DNA of 6,174 bases from Syntrophaceae bacterium UBA1163 (GTDB lineage Bacteria > Desulfobacterota > BSN033 > UBA1163), in contig DBZJ01000123.1 of NCBI GenBank assembly GCA_002311635.1, forward strand, positions 1-6,174, given 5' to 3'. Below are positions 1 to 5,046 of this stretch, one piece after another; the first letter of the stretch is position 1; the number at the start of each line of letters is the position of its first letter. The notes below the pieces were generated by a model. That model saw only the letters and a program-made list of their open reading frames with translations, did not search any database and was not told the origin of the DNA. A program made the translations under genes and the position numbers.

Positions 1-2
1 GC

Positions 3-143
3 CGGGTGATAAGAAAAGAGTATCCGGAGCTTGAAGAGTTTTTGTGGGGAGATAGTTTTTGGCCGGATGGGTATTTTGCCGAGACAGTAGGCAACGTTGA
101 TGAAGAGGTCGTGCGGCGATACATAAGAGAACAACGTCGGTAA
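3..143 (+). pseudogene. tnpA: IS200/IS605-family transposase TnpA, C-terminal end (gene enters from the left edge)
   Basis: This is the last 46 codons of a small Y1 (HUH-type) single-strand transposase. The reading frame is open from the window edge and ends at TAA 141-143. The residues include FLWGDSFWPDGYFAETVG followed by a stretch ending in RRYIREQRR. These match the characteristic C-terminus of IS200-like TnpA proteins (LWGxSFWxxGYFVxTVG...YIxxQ), where the helix carrying the nucleophilic Tyr packs. That Tyr lies upstream and is outside the window. Full-length members are about 130-160 residues, so roughly two thirds lies to the left, and I cannot tell whether the whole gene is intact. 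A right-end hairpin follows 30 bases after the stop, as expected for these elements. Family assignment is from recognition of the conserved tail and is fairly secure. Confidence 0.85.
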
Positions 144-173
144 TTGTGCCAGATCATGTCAGCAGACCTGAAA

Positions 174-193
174 CCCTGGGCTTTAGCCCAGGG
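174..193 (+). repeat. IS right-end (RE) subterminal hairpin
   Basis: A perfect stem of 8 bp, CCCTGGGC/GCCCAGGG, with loop TTTA lies 30 bases after the transposase stop and about 10 bases before the inferred element end. In IS200/IS605 elements TnpA binds such hairpins on single-stranded DNA for strand transfer. No T tract follows, so it does not look like a terminator. Confidence 0.75.
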
Positions 194-202
194 AGTGGTT
201 CA

Positions 203-441
203 TTTCTGCGACTCCCGCTTTGACTTACAGTCTTCCTCATCAGGAGGCGATCAAACGGGCACCTATCGAGAGGATTCTGCTGGAAACGGACACACCCGTA
301 AGCTATCAGGGAAGAGAATCCAGGCCCAAAGACGTGCGGATATCTCTGGAAGAAGTAAGCCGGCTTAAGGGGTTGGATCTGTCGGTTGTATCAGAGCAGA
401 CGACCCAAAATGCTTCCCGATTTTTCAAAATTCGCTTCTAA
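203..441 (+). pseudogene. TatD-family metal-dependent hydrolase, C-terminal fragment cut by the IS element
   Basis: The frame reads FISATPALTYS, then EAIKRAPIERILLETDTPV, then PKDVRISLEEVSRLKGLDLS and TTQNASRFF before TAA 439-441. This is the C-terminal third of a TatD-type hydrolase: the conserved APxERxLLETDxP strand with its catalytic or metal-ligand Asp, the helix of the PxDV...LKG type, and the terminal TTxNAxRFF. Family members are about 255-270 aa TIM-barrel proteins. The N-terminal HxH and later His ligands are missing here, so the fragment cannot be active. A TTG at 220 could start a 73-aa ORF, but homology extends upstream of it to about position 200, right up to the IS end. That makes disruption by the insertion the simplest explanation. 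The 5' part should lie left of the IS copy. Confidence 0.8.
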
Positions 442-471
442 TCTCCTGTTGACAGATCATGTCAGATTAGA
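437..471 (+). terminator. Interrupted hairpin after the tatD fragment (possible terminator or operator)
   Basis: TCTAATCT (437-444) is the exact reverse complement of AGATTAGA (464-471). Inside it GACA (451-454) pairs with TGTC (460-463) around GATCA, leaving CCTGTT unpaired on one side. A T-rich run (TTATTCTTTTG, 472-482) follows. It could end transcription of the tatD remnant, though the stem is AT-rich and bulged. The inner palindrome also falls inside the spacer of the promoter at 449-478, so it could equally be a repressor operator. Confidence 0.35.
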
Positions 472-478
472 TTATTCT
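449..478 (+). promoter_or_regulatory. Sigma70-type promoter for the lipoprotein cluster
   Basis: A perfect -35 box TTGACA (449-454) is separated by 18 bases from TATTCT (473-478), which matches the -10 consensus at four of six positions. Transcription would begin near 485. That leaves about 25 bases of leader before ATG 510, and puts the alternative TTG at 480 upstream of the transcript. Confidence 0.55.
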
Positions 479-509
479 TTTGCGCGATTCCTCAGTTTTT
501 TATAGGAAT

Positions 510-2006
510 ATGAAAATTAATCGATTCCCGACTGTCGCTGTAGCTCTGGCATTTGTTTTTCTCCTGGGTTGTGCGCCATTTGTGGCCAAACCGACGCCCG
601 TTTCCTTTGAAAAACCGGAGGGGTGCCGGCAATTCTTGAGCCGATTGGATGAGGCCGTCGAAGACGCGGGCGTGAAGGACGCTTCGAATGCGCCAATCTG
701 CGGATTTCCTTATCTTCGGACGAATCGTTTCGTCGCTTCCTTGAAGACAAACCTAAAGGACGATGGACAGAAAGAAGAATGGTTCCGATGGATGCAGCAG
801 CTCGATCTTCTGTCCAGGAAGAAGGAAATCAGTAACCTCCCTGATCAGGCGATTGCTTCTTTGAATTTTGAGGACGGAAGAAAAGCGGATCGAGAGCGGA
901 TATATGCTCAAGTTGAGTCTTGTTCTTCTATACTCATGAGTGAAGCTCAAGGCCGATCGGATTTTTACAGCGCACTCTTGCCCCATGTACACGTCCCTGG
1001 GGAATATTCCTGCTTAAGAAGAACGGTCGGTCTTTATCCTCTGGCAGCAATCCCCGTGGCTGTGCTTACAGAAAGATCATTGAACAAGGCCAGAAAAACA
1101 TTTGATACAGACCTGAAGGACCTCCCCGTGGAAGGACAACTGAGGTCATTTATCCCGGAGAGCCAGGTCTCTCTACACGAAGAGGAGGTTCAAGAGATCA
1201 TCGATAGCTCCCGGAAGAATGCGATTGGCATTCCTCTGCCGAGTCGCGATCAGGAGGAGAAGCTGGCCTGGTCTTTTGCCCCTGTCTTTATTCAAGATAT
1301 GGCGGCTCGTTATGATCGTCTGGGCCAGGTTGTGTGGAAGGACGATCGCGTGGAGATTGATCCGGCAAAACCCACTGTTTACTATTACACCTCCCATGCT
1401 TTTCTGAAAGGAGAACCCATCCTTCAGATCAACTATGTCATCTGGTATTCGGAGCGGGCAGGGAAAAGGGCACCGTCGATTGAGCGGGGCCAGCTGGATG
1501 GGCTGACCGCTCGGGTGTCGCTTGATAGGCAAGGGAAGGTCTTCATGGTTGATGCGGTGAGCGACTGCGGGTGCTACCATTTCTTTTCTCCCGATAAGGA
1601 GCGCGTTGAGCGGAATCGCTCGAGACCTTTGAGTTTCGACCCTTTTGTGCCCGAATGGCTTCCAGCTGTATCATTCGGAGAGCGTCTCGGAATTCGGATC
1701 AACTCGGGTTGGCATCAAGTGCAGCGCCTCATGTCCGTCAAAGAAGTTTCCGATCCCGTTCCTTACTCACTGGTGTGTTATGATGTCCTCGAGGTTCTTC
1801 CCCATGAAAGCGGAGGAACGGAGAGCATCTTCGATTCCAAAGGAATCGCAAAAGGCTCGGGGAGGATGGAGCGGATTATCCTGTTCTCAATGGGGATCCC
1901 GTCCGTGGGGAGCATGCGTCAACGCGGCCACCACGCCGTCGAGTTAATCGGAAAGGACTATTTTGATAACCCGTATCTCTTTGACGAAAATTTTGTCTTC
2001 AAATAG
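510..2006 (+). CDS. Putative outer-membrane lipoprotein of an unnamed family with a CGCYH motif
   Basis: The product is about 498 aa. The start is placed at ATG 510, which has AGGA just upstream at 504-507 (short spacing) and gives a clean lipoprotein signal: MKINR, a hydrophobic stretch, then the lipobox LLGC with Cys21 as the lipidation site. TTG 480 is possible but has no ribosome binding site. I do not recognise a named domain. Distinct blocks are YYYTSHAFLKGEP (about 291-303) continuing into a Tyr/Trp-rich strand, a GQLDGLTARVSLD strand, SDCGCYHFF (about 351-359), and MGIPSVGSMRQRGHH (about 461-475) near the C-terminus. I have an impression of similar uncharacterised lipoproteins in Proteobacteria, and CGCYH with its neighbouring His residues could form a metal or disulfide site, but this is inference. 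The stop lies inside the next gene, suggesting translational coupling with the LolA-fold protein. Confidence 0.85.
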   Translation: MKINRFPTVAVALAFVFLLGCAPFVAKPTPVSFEKPEGCRQFLSRLDEAVEDAGVKDASNAPICGFPYLRTNRFVASLKTNLKDDGQKEEWFRWMQQLDLLSRKKEISNLPDQAIASLNFEDGRKADRERIYAQVESCSSILMSEAQGRSDFYSALLPHVHVPGEYSCLRRTVGLYPLAAIPVAVLTERSLNKARKTFDTDLKDLPVEGQLRSFIPESQVSLHEEEVQEIIDSSRKNAIGIPLPSRDQEEKLAWSFAPVFIQDMAARYDRLGQVVWKDDRVEIDPAKPTVYYYTSHAFLKGEPILQINYVIWYSERAGKRAPSIERGQLDGLTARVSLDRQGKVFMVDAVSDCGCYHFFSPDKERVERNRSRPLSFDPFVPEWLPAVSFGERLGIRINSGWHQVQRLMSVKEVSDPVPYSLVCYDVLEVLPHESGGTESIFDSKGIAKGSGRMERIILFSMGIPSVGSMRQRGHHAVELIGKDYFDNPYLFDENFVFK

Positions 2007-2694
2007 GAGGTCCGAGCTCAGAGGGATATCTCTCGCATCGGCCTTTTCACTTCTCGTGGCGGTAGGCTTTCTACCTTCATCAGAAGGCGCAGAGGAAAAT
2101 CGGGTCCTTGCCGTTGTTCAAAAAATGGAATCTGCATTTAAGACTGTCGAAGATTATTCTTGCGAAGTAGAGCAGACTTTTTATAAAGACGGGGAAAAGA
2201 ACGCGGTCTACCGGTTCAAGTTTTATTTCAAAAAGAAAAGGAAAATACGGGTGGATTTTTCGCGCCCTCATTCATCCCTGACCATTTTTTATACCGAAGG
2301 GGATAAGGAAGCGACTGTATTGCCACTTCGTTTCCTCTACGCAATGAAATTTCGGCTTTCGATTGAGAACCCCATCATCCATACCCCTGCCGGTCAATGG
2401 ATCAACCAGACGGACATGGGTTATTTCGTCGATTTTCTCTTCAAAAACCTTGAGCAAGTAAAGCAGAAGGACGATGAATTGTATGAGGATAAGGATCAAA
2501 TAAGATTCTGGCTGTGGGCTATGGATTACATTCAGGGGAAGAACCCCGAAAAATACCGGATTTTCGTATCGAAGCAATATTGGCTTCCTATCCGGATCGA
2601 AAGATATGATCTGGAGGGAAGGCCCCTTGAGGTGAGCATGATTCAAGACTATGCGATTAATGCACATCTCAGCGATAAGCTTTTTGTTCCGTAG
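1963..2694 (+). CDS. LolA/RseB-fold periplasmic protein
   Basis: The product is 243 aa. The start is set at TTG 1963 because AAAGGA (1952-1957) sits five bases upstream. Later in-frame TTG codons at 1981 and 1993 also keep the signal peptide but lack a comparable site. Residues 1-43 form a long basic n-region with RRSELRG, a hydrophobic segment and a likely cleavage after SEGA. The mature part begins with a helix (VLAVVQKMESAFKTVEDY), then alternating strands (EVEQTFYKDG, FKFYFKKKRKIRVDF), and ends YAINAHLSDKLFVP. The closing motif and the half-barrel pattern are typical of LolA-like lipoprotein-binding proteins, including DUF1571-type relatives. It probably binds a lipid or lipoprotein acyl chain in the periplasm. 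It overlaps the upstream lipoprotein gene by 44 bases, so the two products may act together. The specific ligand cannot be read from sequence. Confidence 0.8.
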   Translation: MITRISLTKILSSNRRSELRGISLASAFSLLVAVGFLPSSEGAEENRVLAVVQKMESAFKTVEDYSCEVEQTFYKDGEKNAVYRFKFYFKKKRKIRVDFSRPHSSLTIFYTEGDKEATVLPLRFLYAMKFRLSIENPIIHTPAGQWINQTDMGYFVDFLFKNLEQVKQKDDELYEDKDQIRFWLWAMDYIQGKNPEKYRIFVSKQYWLPIRIERYDLEGRPLEVSMIQDYAINAHLSDKLFVP

Positions 2695-2713
2695 AATTTG
2701 ATGCATCCTTATC

Positions 2714-2760
2714 CCCCACTCTCCCCTCTCCCCGCTGGGGAGAGGGATGGGGTGAGGGGA
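2714..2760. repeat. GC-rich palindromic intergenic repeat (CCCTCTCCCC family)
   Basis: A perfect 10-bp stem, CCCTCTCCCC (2724-2733) with GGGGAGAGGG (2737-2746) and loop GCT, is flanked by weaker outer pairing between CCCCCACT and GGGGTGAGGGG. This is the type of interspersed repeat that, when wrongly translated, gives peptides such as SPHPIPLPSGER, which are widespread in environmental genomes. It lies between the LolA-fold gene and the hydrolase gene and could attenuate read-through or stabilise the upstream mRNA 3' end. No T run follows it. Confidence 0.7.
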
Positions 2761-2794
2761 AAGCGGTCGGGGAGCTTCACCCGGGTCATTGACG

Positions 2795-3811
2795 ATGAAA
2801 GAGCGACTGACACAAAAGAGTTTTTTGATTTTTTTATTTTCCTGTCTGATTTTCAACGTCGGCTGCAGCTACATGGTGAGAAATGACAAACACCAAGTCT
2901 ATCTAAAGCCCAGATATGGCATGGATAAGTTTATCTCTGTTGAAGGGTACAATCTTCACTATGTCGAGGCAGGAGAGGGGGAGCCCATCCTTCTCATCCC
3001 TGGAGCGTTTAGCACATACCGACACTGGAATAGAGTCATTCCGTACCTGTCAGAACATTATAAACTGCTTTGTCTCGACTACCTCGGCGTAGGGGATTCT
3101 GACAAGCCTAAGACTGGGTTTGGTTACACGATCGAGGAGCAAGCTGATTTGATCGTAAAAATGATCGAAGCATTACAGATCCAGAAATTCCACATTTTGG
3201 GCGTTTCGTACGGAGGAGCCATTGCCTTGAATCTTGCCGCCCGGTACCCGGAAAAAGTGGACAGGATCATTTCGATTGAGGGAAATGGCATTAAACATCA
3301 GAATGTGCCTTATAAGCCCATGAAGGGCCTTTTAGGATGGCCCGTGCTTGGAGAGCTTTCCATCGGATTGATTCGAGCTGGAATTGCTGACAGGCTCGTT
3401 GCAAAATCGGTGATGGGAAAGGCATGGGAGCAGATGAGCGAAGCGGAGAGAAAGGAAGTGGCAGAGATCATGGCTCAAAGTAACAAAACGGCTTCGCGCG
3501 TTTCGTGGCATCTCATCTCTCGAACCCTCGAGACGTCGAGAGATTTCACGGATCAGGCCAAGACCATCCAGACCCCTGTTCTTTATCTTTATGGGGAGAA
3601 TTCCTACTACCATGGCATGGCCGAGACGAATGCAGAGTTTTTGAGAGCTCACCTTCAAAATGTCGAGATTGTGCGGTTCAACGACGGCATCCACGATTTA
3701 GAGCTGCAGAAACCCAAAGAAGTAGCCGCCCTCGTTCTGGAATTTCTGGCTGAGAACGGAGCCGCCGAGGAAGGGGAAATACCCAAGCCCCAAATCTCAA
3801 ATCCCAAATAA
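2795..3811 (+). CDS. Alpha/beta hydrolase with an N-terminal membrane/lipoprotein signal
   Basis: The product is 338 aa. ATG 2795 is preferred over a TTG two codons earlier; no clear Shine-Dalgarno is visible. Residues 1-24 are a signal (MKERLTQK, then a hydrophobic stretch ending FNVGC). The Cys suggests lipidation, but Asn at -3 departs from the lipobox consensus. The alpha/beta hydrolase fold follows: oxyanion strand ILLIPGAFSTYRHW (about 65-78), the DYLGVGDSDKP loop (about 95-105), nucleophile elbow GVSYGG with Ser138, a helical cap (about 170-250), the strand TPVLYLYGENS (about 260-270) and catalytic His300 in DGIHDLELQKP. The usual acid after GE is not Asp here (GENSYY), so the triad acid may be the Glu of GEN or lie elsewhere. 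The class covers esterases, lipases, dehalogenases and C-C hydrolases; the substrate is unknown. The C-terminal tail (KPQISNPK) appears to come from a low-complexity repeat. Confidence 0.9.
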   Translation: MKERLTQKSFLIFLFSCLIFNVGCSYMVRNDKHQVYLKPRYGMDKFISVEGYNLHYVEAGEGEPILLIPGAFSTYRHWNRVIPYLSEHYKLLCLDYLGVGDSDKPKTGFGYTIEEQADLIVKMIEALQIQKFHILGVSYGGAIALNLAARYPEKVDRIISIEGNGIKHQNVPYKPMKGLLGWPVLGELSIGLIRAGIADRLVAKSVMGKAWEQMSEAERKEVAEIMAQSNKTASRVSWHLISRTLETSRDFTDQAKTIQTPVLYLYGENSYYHGMAETNAEFLRAHLQNVEIVRFNDGIHDLELQKPKEVAALVLEFLAENGAAEEGEIPKPQISNPK

Positions 3812-3813
3812 AT
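3785..3813 (+). repeat. CAAATCCC-type short tandem motif at the hydrolase 3' end
   Basis: CCCCAAATCTC, CAAATCCC and CAAATAAA follow one another with about a nine-base period across the last codons and the stop. Similar tracts occur between genes in many environmental genomes. Here one appears to have become the coding end of the hydrolase, adding a polar tail (KPQISNPK) past the last helix of the fold. Confidence 0.4.
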
Positions 3814-3834
3814 TCGCGCCTATTTTCTTTTTTC

Positions 3835-3886
3835 TGTCATTCCTGCGAAACTTGCCCCGGACGACGATCCGGGGCAGGAATCCAGG
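3835..3886. repeat. GTCATTCCTGCG...GCAGGAATCCAG palindromic intergenic repeat
   Basis: The inner stem GCCCCGGA (3854-3861) with TCCGGGGC (3868-3875), loop CGACGA, is perfect over 8 bp. The outer arms ATTCCTGC (3839-3846) and GCAGGAAT (3874-3881) are also perfectly complementary. The two stems share two bases, so the pairings compete at the junction. This is the familiar GTCATTCC...GGAATCCAG repeat found scattered between genes of many Proteobacteria. It separates two convergent genes and could hinder transcription from both sides, but neither strand has the T run of an intrinsic terminator. Confidence 0.7.
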
Positions 3887-3926
3887 AATTACTGTCAAAG
3901 TTTATTCCGTACCGGATACTCGAGGT

Positions 3927-4550
3927 CTAAGAGACCACAATCTCCTTCACATATTTGACCCAATCGGACCCGTACGCATCTTCATAAACCAGCCGTAATG
4001 GAAAACCATGTTTTCGGGGAAGCGTTTCGCCGTTCACACGATAAGCCAGAAAGATCTTTTTCTGATCGAGTTCTTTTATTGAGATCCTGGCGCGCTTTTC
4101 GTCCTCTCCAATAACGTCGATATATTGGGCCTCTTTTTTAATCTGTGCTTCTTGAAGCAAACTCTTCAAGGTCACCCCTGTCCAACGACCGTTATTGGAG
4201 AAGAAACCGGGACAGATGAGGAGGACCGTTTCCGTCGATGAGGGATACTTGAGAATCTGATCGTGAGTCAAGGAAAGAGGGCGTTCTACCTTTCCGGTAA
4301 GCTTGAGTCGATAAGTCTTCAGATCGATCGCTATGTCCGCAGACCCCATGGTCCCAAACTGATTGAGGGGATCGACTTCCAGATTTCGGTTGTCAATCTC
4401 CGCCGGATTCATGTTTAAGAGTTTGCTCTTTGGGAATCCCTTGGGAAGGAGTTGCTTTGCCTTGGCCCAGCAGATTGAGAGGGGATGAGAAACGACGCTT
4501 AATAGAGAAGCCCAAAGCCAAGTTTTTATGAGTTTTCTTCTTGTCCACAT
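3927..4550 (-). CDS. Tat-exported sulfite-oxidase-family molybdopterin protein
   Basis: The product is 207 aa. The ATG at 4550-4548 is the furthest upstream start possible, since a stop lies two codons before it; no strong ribosome binding site is visible. The N-terminus carries a twin-arginine motif, TRRKLIK, followed by a hydrophobic segment, so the folded cofactor-loaded protein is probably exported by Tat. The body is an oxidoreductase molybdopterin-binding domain (PF00174 type): the strand YRLKLTGKVERPLSLT (about 80-95), Cys113 in VLLICPGFF as the expected molybdenum ligand, GRWTGVTLKSLL (about 121-132), and the C-terminal HGFPLRLV...YGSDWVKYVKEI. It is near the minimum length for the fold and lacks the C-terminal dimer domain of eukaryotic-type sulfite oxidases. 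It is therefore closer to the stand-alone YedY/MsrP-like group, but no MsrQ or cytochrome partner is in the window. The substrate is unknown. Confidence 0.85.
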   Translation of the reverse strand: MWTRRKLIKTWLWASLLSVVSHPLSICWAKAKQLLPKGFPKSKLLNMNPAEIDNRNLEVDPLNQFGTMGSADIAIDLKTYRLKLTGKVERPLSLTHDQILKYPSSTETVLLICPGFFSNNGRWTGVTLKSLLQEAQIKKEAQYIDVIGEDEKRARISIKELDQKKIFLAYRVNGETLPRKHGFPLRLVYEDAYGSDWVKYVKEIVVS

Positions 4551-4587
4551 GGATCAATAATAAAATAGTCCGGCCCCTTTTTCACAC

Positions 4588-4676
4588 CTTCCCTCTTTTT
4601 AAGAGTGTGGTTCCCCTTCCCTTCGTAAAGGGAGGAATTACCCCTCTTTGGCAAAGAGGGGCGAGGGGAGATTTTC
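4588..4676. repeat. Composite palindromic intergenic repeat (three hairpin modules)
   Basis: Three adjacent stems are visible. CTCTT/AAGAG spans 4593-4605. CCCTT/AAGGG spans 4619-4632 within a larger imperfect pairing. CCCCTCTTT (4641-4649) pairs perfectly with AAAGAGGGG (4653-4661) around GGC. The tract ends GAGGGGAGATTTTC. It matches the well-known interspersed element of the AATCCCCC...TTTACAAAGGGGG...GGGGGATTT kind. It lies upstream of the molybdopterin gene and at the downstream end of the degenerate minus-strand ORF, and may mark the rearrangement that truncated the latter. Confidence 0.65.
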
Positions 4677-4931
4677 TGAACAATTGCCCACAGCCGTTAG
4701 GCCACTCACAACTGAATACGCCGTTCCAAGAAGCATAGGCAGCGCCGCGAAGTTCCAAACACAGATATTTGAATATCTTGACGCCTCTATCCTTTTTTGA
4801 TAATGTTCTATCGCAAGAAAACCAGGACTGGATGCGCCGGAAAGATGAATCGAAGCTACCCTGTTTTCCTCCGCGCAGGCCCGGTAAGCTTCCCAAAAAC
4901 CATTGCGCCCTTTGGAATTGCGGATATCCAT
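4638..4931 (-). pseudogene. Degenerate ORF, probable remnant of an integron integrase (intI) 5' end
   Basis: The minus-strand frame starts at ATG 4931-4929 and runs for 97 codons. Only the first ~25 residues (4857-4931; MDIRNSKGRNGFWEAYRA then CAEENRV) look like a real protein. They resemble the N-terminal SAM-like region of environmental integron integrases as I remember them. The rest has no recognisable tyrosine recombinase motif, and its end reads into the palindromic repeat (ENLPSPLFAKEG). A full IntI is about 320-340 aa with RHRY catalytic residues; there is no room for that before the molybdopterin gene, so the gene is truncated. Position and orientation, diverging from an attI-like site about 110 bases away, are exactly where intI should be. 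The identification rests on recall of the motif plus context, so it is tentative. Confidence 0.45.
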
Positions 4932-5004
4932 AGTTCTAACCAGGGAACTCTTTTTGATTTTAAGCGGTTAGATAACAATCGAGCATTTAGTAATAGGCGG
5001 AATT

Positions 5005-5022
5005 ATTATATCATAATATAAT
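5005..5022. promoter_or_regulatory. Divergent TATAAT boxes in an AT-rich palindromic segment (candidate cassette promoter Pc / PintI)
   Basis: A consensus TATAAT lies on the plus strand at 5017-5022 and another on the minus strand at 5010-5005, forming an imperfect palindrome. The plus-strand box would start transcription near 5030, about 25 bases before the cassette ATG. No good -35 is seen at 16-18 bases (AT/GGCGG sequence), so strength is uncertain. Placement between the integrase remnant and the first cassette fits an integron cassette promoter. Confidence 0.4.
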
Positions 5023-5028
5023 TTTTCC

Positions 5029-5046
5029 GTCTAATATCTGTTGGAC
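5029..5046 (+). other. attI-like integron recombination site (simple site)
   Basis: GTCTAAT (5029-5035) and GTTGGAC (5040-5046) form an inverted pair fitting the integron box consensus RYYYAAY and GTTRRRY, with a 4-base spacer ATCT. The strand-exchange point would be between G5040 and T5041. Another box fitting GTTRRRY, GTTAGAT, lies at 4967-4973 and could be an accessory integrase-binding direct repeat, as seen in attI1. Unlike attC sites, no L''/R'' partner is found further upstream, which favours attI over a preceding cassette's attC. Confidence 0.5.

Larger units (their letters stand above)
1..203 (+). mobile_element. IS200/IS605-type insertion sequence, right-end portion
   Basis: The segment holds the transposase 3' end, then a perfect 8-bp hairpin (174-181 CCCTGGGC with 186-193 GCCCAGGG, loop TTTA), then AGTGGTTCAT. 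IS200/IS605 elements lack terminal inverted repeats and carry a subterminal hairpin at the right end, followed within about 10 bases by the cleavage tetra- or pentanucleotide. This arrangement fits. Homology to TatD proteins resumes in the reading frame immediately after position ~202 (FISATPAL...), so the element boundary is placed at about 200-203. The left end is outside the window. Confidence 0.75.

Noticed and set aside
150..465. 13-base direct repeat CAGATCATGTCAG at 150-162 and 453-465
   Set aside because: One match of this length is roughly what chance allows in 6 kb. The copies lie in the IS and after tatD with no matching element boundary.
480..509. TTG 480 as start of the lipoprotein
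   Set aside because: It lies before the predicted transcription start, lacks a ribosome binding site and would put ten polar residues ahead of a clean lipoprotein signal.
1173..1580. Minus-strand ORF of 135 codons inside the lipoprotein gene
   Set aside because: It is an antisense shadow of a convincing gene, with no recognisable domain and no independent start signals.
2272..2856. Minus-strand ORF of 194 codons
   Set aside because: It lies across the LolA-fold and hydrolase genes, and its most recognisable stretch (PLSPHPIPLPSGER) is the palindromic repeat read as protein.
3835..3886. Bidirectional intrinsic terminator between the convergent genes
   Set aside because: The stem is strong, but no T run follows on the plus strand, and on the minus strand the adjacent run is A rather than T.
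4582..4896. Minus-strand ORF of 104 codons overlapping the integrase remnant
   Set aside because: Much of its C-terminus (KSPLAPLCQRGV...FTKGRG) is the translated intergenic repeat, and the rest shows no family resemblance.
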